Assembly (NCBI GenBank): GCA_964019655.1
Contig: CAXHTR010000008.1
Span: forward strand, 868,001-932,000
DNA length: 64,000 nucleotides
Direction: 5' to 3'
From: Perkinsela sp. pyNocScin1
Lineage: Eukaryota; Euglenozoa; Kinetoplastea; Prokinetoplastida; Perkinselidae
The notes under the pieces were generated by a model. It did not search any database and was not told where the DNA came from. It saw nothing but the letters and a program-made list of their open reading frames with translations. This document shows, in pieces, positions 63,001 through 64,000 of the stretch. The first letter of the stretch is position 1. Every line of letters begins with the position of its first letter. The translations under genes were made by a program, and so were the position numbers.

Positions 63001-64000
63001 ACCAGAGTTGGAGCGAAGTGCAGTGGGTGAAACTGCGTTTGAAGTAAGCATAGAAGATGAGCCGAGTGAGGTCATTCCAACTCTGAACGAAAATATAACT
63101 TGTGAGTCATCGTCCGAAGCTGAAACGATCCAAAGTGTTGAAGTTTTGCGAACAGCGGAAGTTGCAGAGCCTGAAAATGTAGAGCTAGCTCTCGAGACAA
63201 GCTCTGCGGACCTTGAGGATCAGGACAAAGCTCTTCTAGTAACAGAAGAAGGACGTGCAGATGCAGTTGATGAATCTCGAGTGTCATCAAGCGACTCATC
63301 AAGCACAGTGAAAGAAGAAAATACTTTGCAAGAGGAATTCCCTGAAGAAAAAGATGAGGCGATAAGCCATAGAAGCGAAATCTCGCACGAGGGTTTGGAA
63401 AGCCTCTCTGTAGAGCAATCTAGCTCAGCTGATAATCACCAAACTCCACCCGAGGAGAATCAAAGCAGCCAGCGCATTGACGTGGAAATGAATGCGCTGC
63501 AGATCGAAGAGCCTGTGCAAGATGAGCCTCAAATACATCAGCCACAGAGCCCTGCCGTAGAAGCTCTCGAAGGTGGGTCCGAACAGGAGCCTTCGCCAAC
63601 ATTTGAAAACGCAAGATCGTCACCTGTCCAAGATCCTATCATACTTGGAGAAGATGAAAACGCCAATTCACCTGTGGAAGCTGGTGCCCAACAGCAAGAT
63701 GTTGCTGAGCCAGTAATCCCACCGCAAGAACCGACAAACGCCCATGAAGAGATCGCTATTGGCATGCCTCTCTCCATTGATAGCGTCGGTGAGCCATCCT
63801 TCACACCAGTGAACGCAAGCGATGCCGCACAGATTTTGACTGAAGAAGTACTAGCGCCGATAGAGCCATCTGTAGAAAAGATACAAACGAAAGTGATCGC
63901 CGATGAGCCTTTCGACGCTGTGCCTGCAGCCCCTACACAGAGTGCTGCGATCGAGCCACTCCAAGGAATTTTTGTCGAAGAACCTCGTGTCGTCGTACCA
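60089..64000 (+). CDS. COPB2: Coatomer subunit beta'-COP with long acidic C-terminal extension (partial, runs off right edge)
   Basis: ATG at 60089 (MIPGMTQQFSVKSERIKAID); 1304 codons to the edge with no stop. Residues 1-300 form the first WD40 propeller (VKSERIKAIDVHPSLPLTAC, MSGGDDSRLNVWSW, CSASLDKTVRIWGV, ITGADDRTVRVWDYHNRAVV), a second propeller runs to about 590, and a helical solenoid follows (KVGVLAMQTGNIDVAIEALT) to about 810. This is the beta'-COP order; it recognises KKxx cargo on COPI vesicles. Homologues end near 830-910. From about base 62530 it becomes Glu/Ser/Pro-rich and disordered, at least 490 residues, with less GC-biased codons than the domains before it. Alpha-COP is excluded by the N-terminal fit. 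Confidence 0.92.
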   Translation, partial: MIPGMTQQFSVKSERIKAIDVHPSLPLTACGLYNGTVSIYDTDKQSLVQTLSVGTAVPVRAVHFVEAINALLCGADDSAVHVFCLRSFERIKVFQAHMDFIRCIAVSAAAQLVMSGGDDSRLNVWSWSNDWAQRASLTAHSNYVMDIAVSPADPFLFCSASLDKTVRIWGVQPTKAGFTVPADARVVLRHPSGVNCATFHPEAGATLPYIITGADDRTVRVWDYHNRAVVFSLVEHTDCVTSLAFVYATSKKAWKLVSGAEDGFVNTYDTQTYQLETRRQHSGGRVWALKAARAGGAAAATVQTAHATLLIGSDTDFTLEAPQQCATAAKAEDRANGRYAFSNGCDVFVCDLKDAKEISGKFAGTQEHSERSQAHRLAAFESPVTAMDYDPAGQYLAVACLDNWSVLSTRTGQLCGSDRCAGDARKSFAWGSSAGQFAVLTSRRSVQFYENFKKAKEIRLDADADSLYIGAKDKVLCAVHTNTVERKGTVSFYDAQSGKKAKAVCFGGPIGEISWNPSGTRMAIRMADRVYFVEWNQANAAKGADPFSSVREVDVQMSGAPQWVDDTTIFYLNAFTRRVEYILDGETYCALKGNVVKQIAKGKEGNVQFFGYFPRENKIYFVCSPAGQLSSSSTHCAAFPCAVVAFQKSLMADATNMERLARIASHVPADFYGELAAFCTAKGHPGVAMQCFPQLSPKSRLVIALEQEDLLEACRAARELADARMWEKVGVLAMQTGNIDVAIEALTAAESWKKLIVLLTAHRRLDALERVYQNSCESADASMKFTAAHLAKNADAAHAVLEGAGALGAAEAYKKNFQNGTKQADQNFTQEFTQPEPTNSVDFAPVKQEVASFPEFLPEGRQASPEPIFEIPGSTQNIDIALGLEPVSRPAEKETKEPEINEYPFQVESSTTEQAQPFEFALEDETKENISAVSSIDEDHTAVAETAKIDDFIQSSRDSFGASQEEELLSSPELERSAVGETAFEVSIEDEPSEVIPTLNENITCESSSEAETIQSVEVLRTAEVAEPENVELALETSSADLEDQDKALLVTEEGRADAVDESRVSSSDSSSTVKEENTLQEEFPEEKDEAISHRSEISHEGLESLSVEQSSSADNHQTPPEENQSSQRIDVEMNALQIEEPVQDEPQIHQPQSPAVEALEGGSEQEPSPTFENARSSPVQDPIILGEDENANSPVEAGAQQQDVAEPVIPPQEPTNAHEEIAIGMPLSIDSVGEPSFTPVNASDAAQILTEEVLAPIEPSVEKIQTKVIADEPFDAVPAAPTQSAAIEPLQGIFVEEPRVVVP

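Overview
This window is protein-coding nuclear DNA from a compact, almost intron-free unicellular eukaryote. It carries COPI, ER, nuclear-pore, spliceosome, 26S proteasome and RNA polymerase genes together with three eukaryotic tRNA genes. About 46 protein genes fit in 64 kb, each a single uninterrupted reading frame, with usual gaps of 70-180 bases. The layout most resembles a kinetoplastid or other euglenozoan. Genes lie in long same-strand clusters that switch direction at a few points, tRNA genes sit at the convergent switch, and a pyrimidine-rich tract ending in AG often lies just before the start codon, as expected for spliced-leader trans-splicing. No spliced-leader gene is visible, so this placement is an inference. 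A small-genome lineage such as Prokinetoplastina (Perkinsela-like) would fit; a compact stramenopile or rhizarian is not excluded.

Layout: (1) 1-2224, minus strand: the 26S proteasome subunit RPN2, running off the left edge. (2) 2225-2772: divergent strand-switch region. (3) 2773-26495, plus strand: canopy-like ER protein, ISCA2, NSA2, TLC membrane protein, SpoU methyltransferase, SGTA-like co-chaperone, OsmC-like protein, dyskerin, ABHD hydrolase, possible Nup35-like protein, RPB10, a large degenerate ZNFX1-like protein, ISY1, LETM1-like protein, gamma-tubulin complex component and RING-CH ligase, with several unrecognised genes between them. (4) 26496-27553: convergent switch with tRNA-Ile (minus), tRNA-Ser (plus), tRNA-Asn (minus) and a very short minus-strand gene resembling mitochondrial ribosomal protein bS21. 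(5) 27554-30001, minus strand: an NPF/FG-repeat nucleoporin-like gene. (6) 30002-30258: second divergent switch. (7) 30259-64000, plus strand: PDI-like protein, ALG1, eIF3m-like protein, a block of unrecognised possibly mitochondrial genes, prefoldins 4 and 3, a 1566-residue secreted protein of unknown type, TFIIA-gamma, phosphomannomutase, MKT1-like, ITPase, short XRN-like nuclease, a Whirly/MRP-like protein, HSP90, a VTI1-like SNARE, and beta'-COP running off the right edge with a long acidic tail.

Functional themes: proteostasis (HSP90, SGTA-like, two prefoldins, RPN2, RING-CH ligase), N-glycosylation and ER folding (phosphomannomutase, ALG1, PDI-like, canopy-like), ribosome biogenesis (NSA2, dyskerin), RNA handling (MKT1-like, XRN-like, ISY1, the ZNFX1-like pseudohelicase) and vesicle traffic (beta'-COP, SNARE). 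No mobile element, CRISPR array or rRNA gene was seen. The most unusual items are the helicase-dead ZNFX1-like protein, the ISCA2 frame that has no stop before NSA2, the overlapping small reading frame at the start of ALG1, the giant secreted protein, and the acidic beta'-COP tail.
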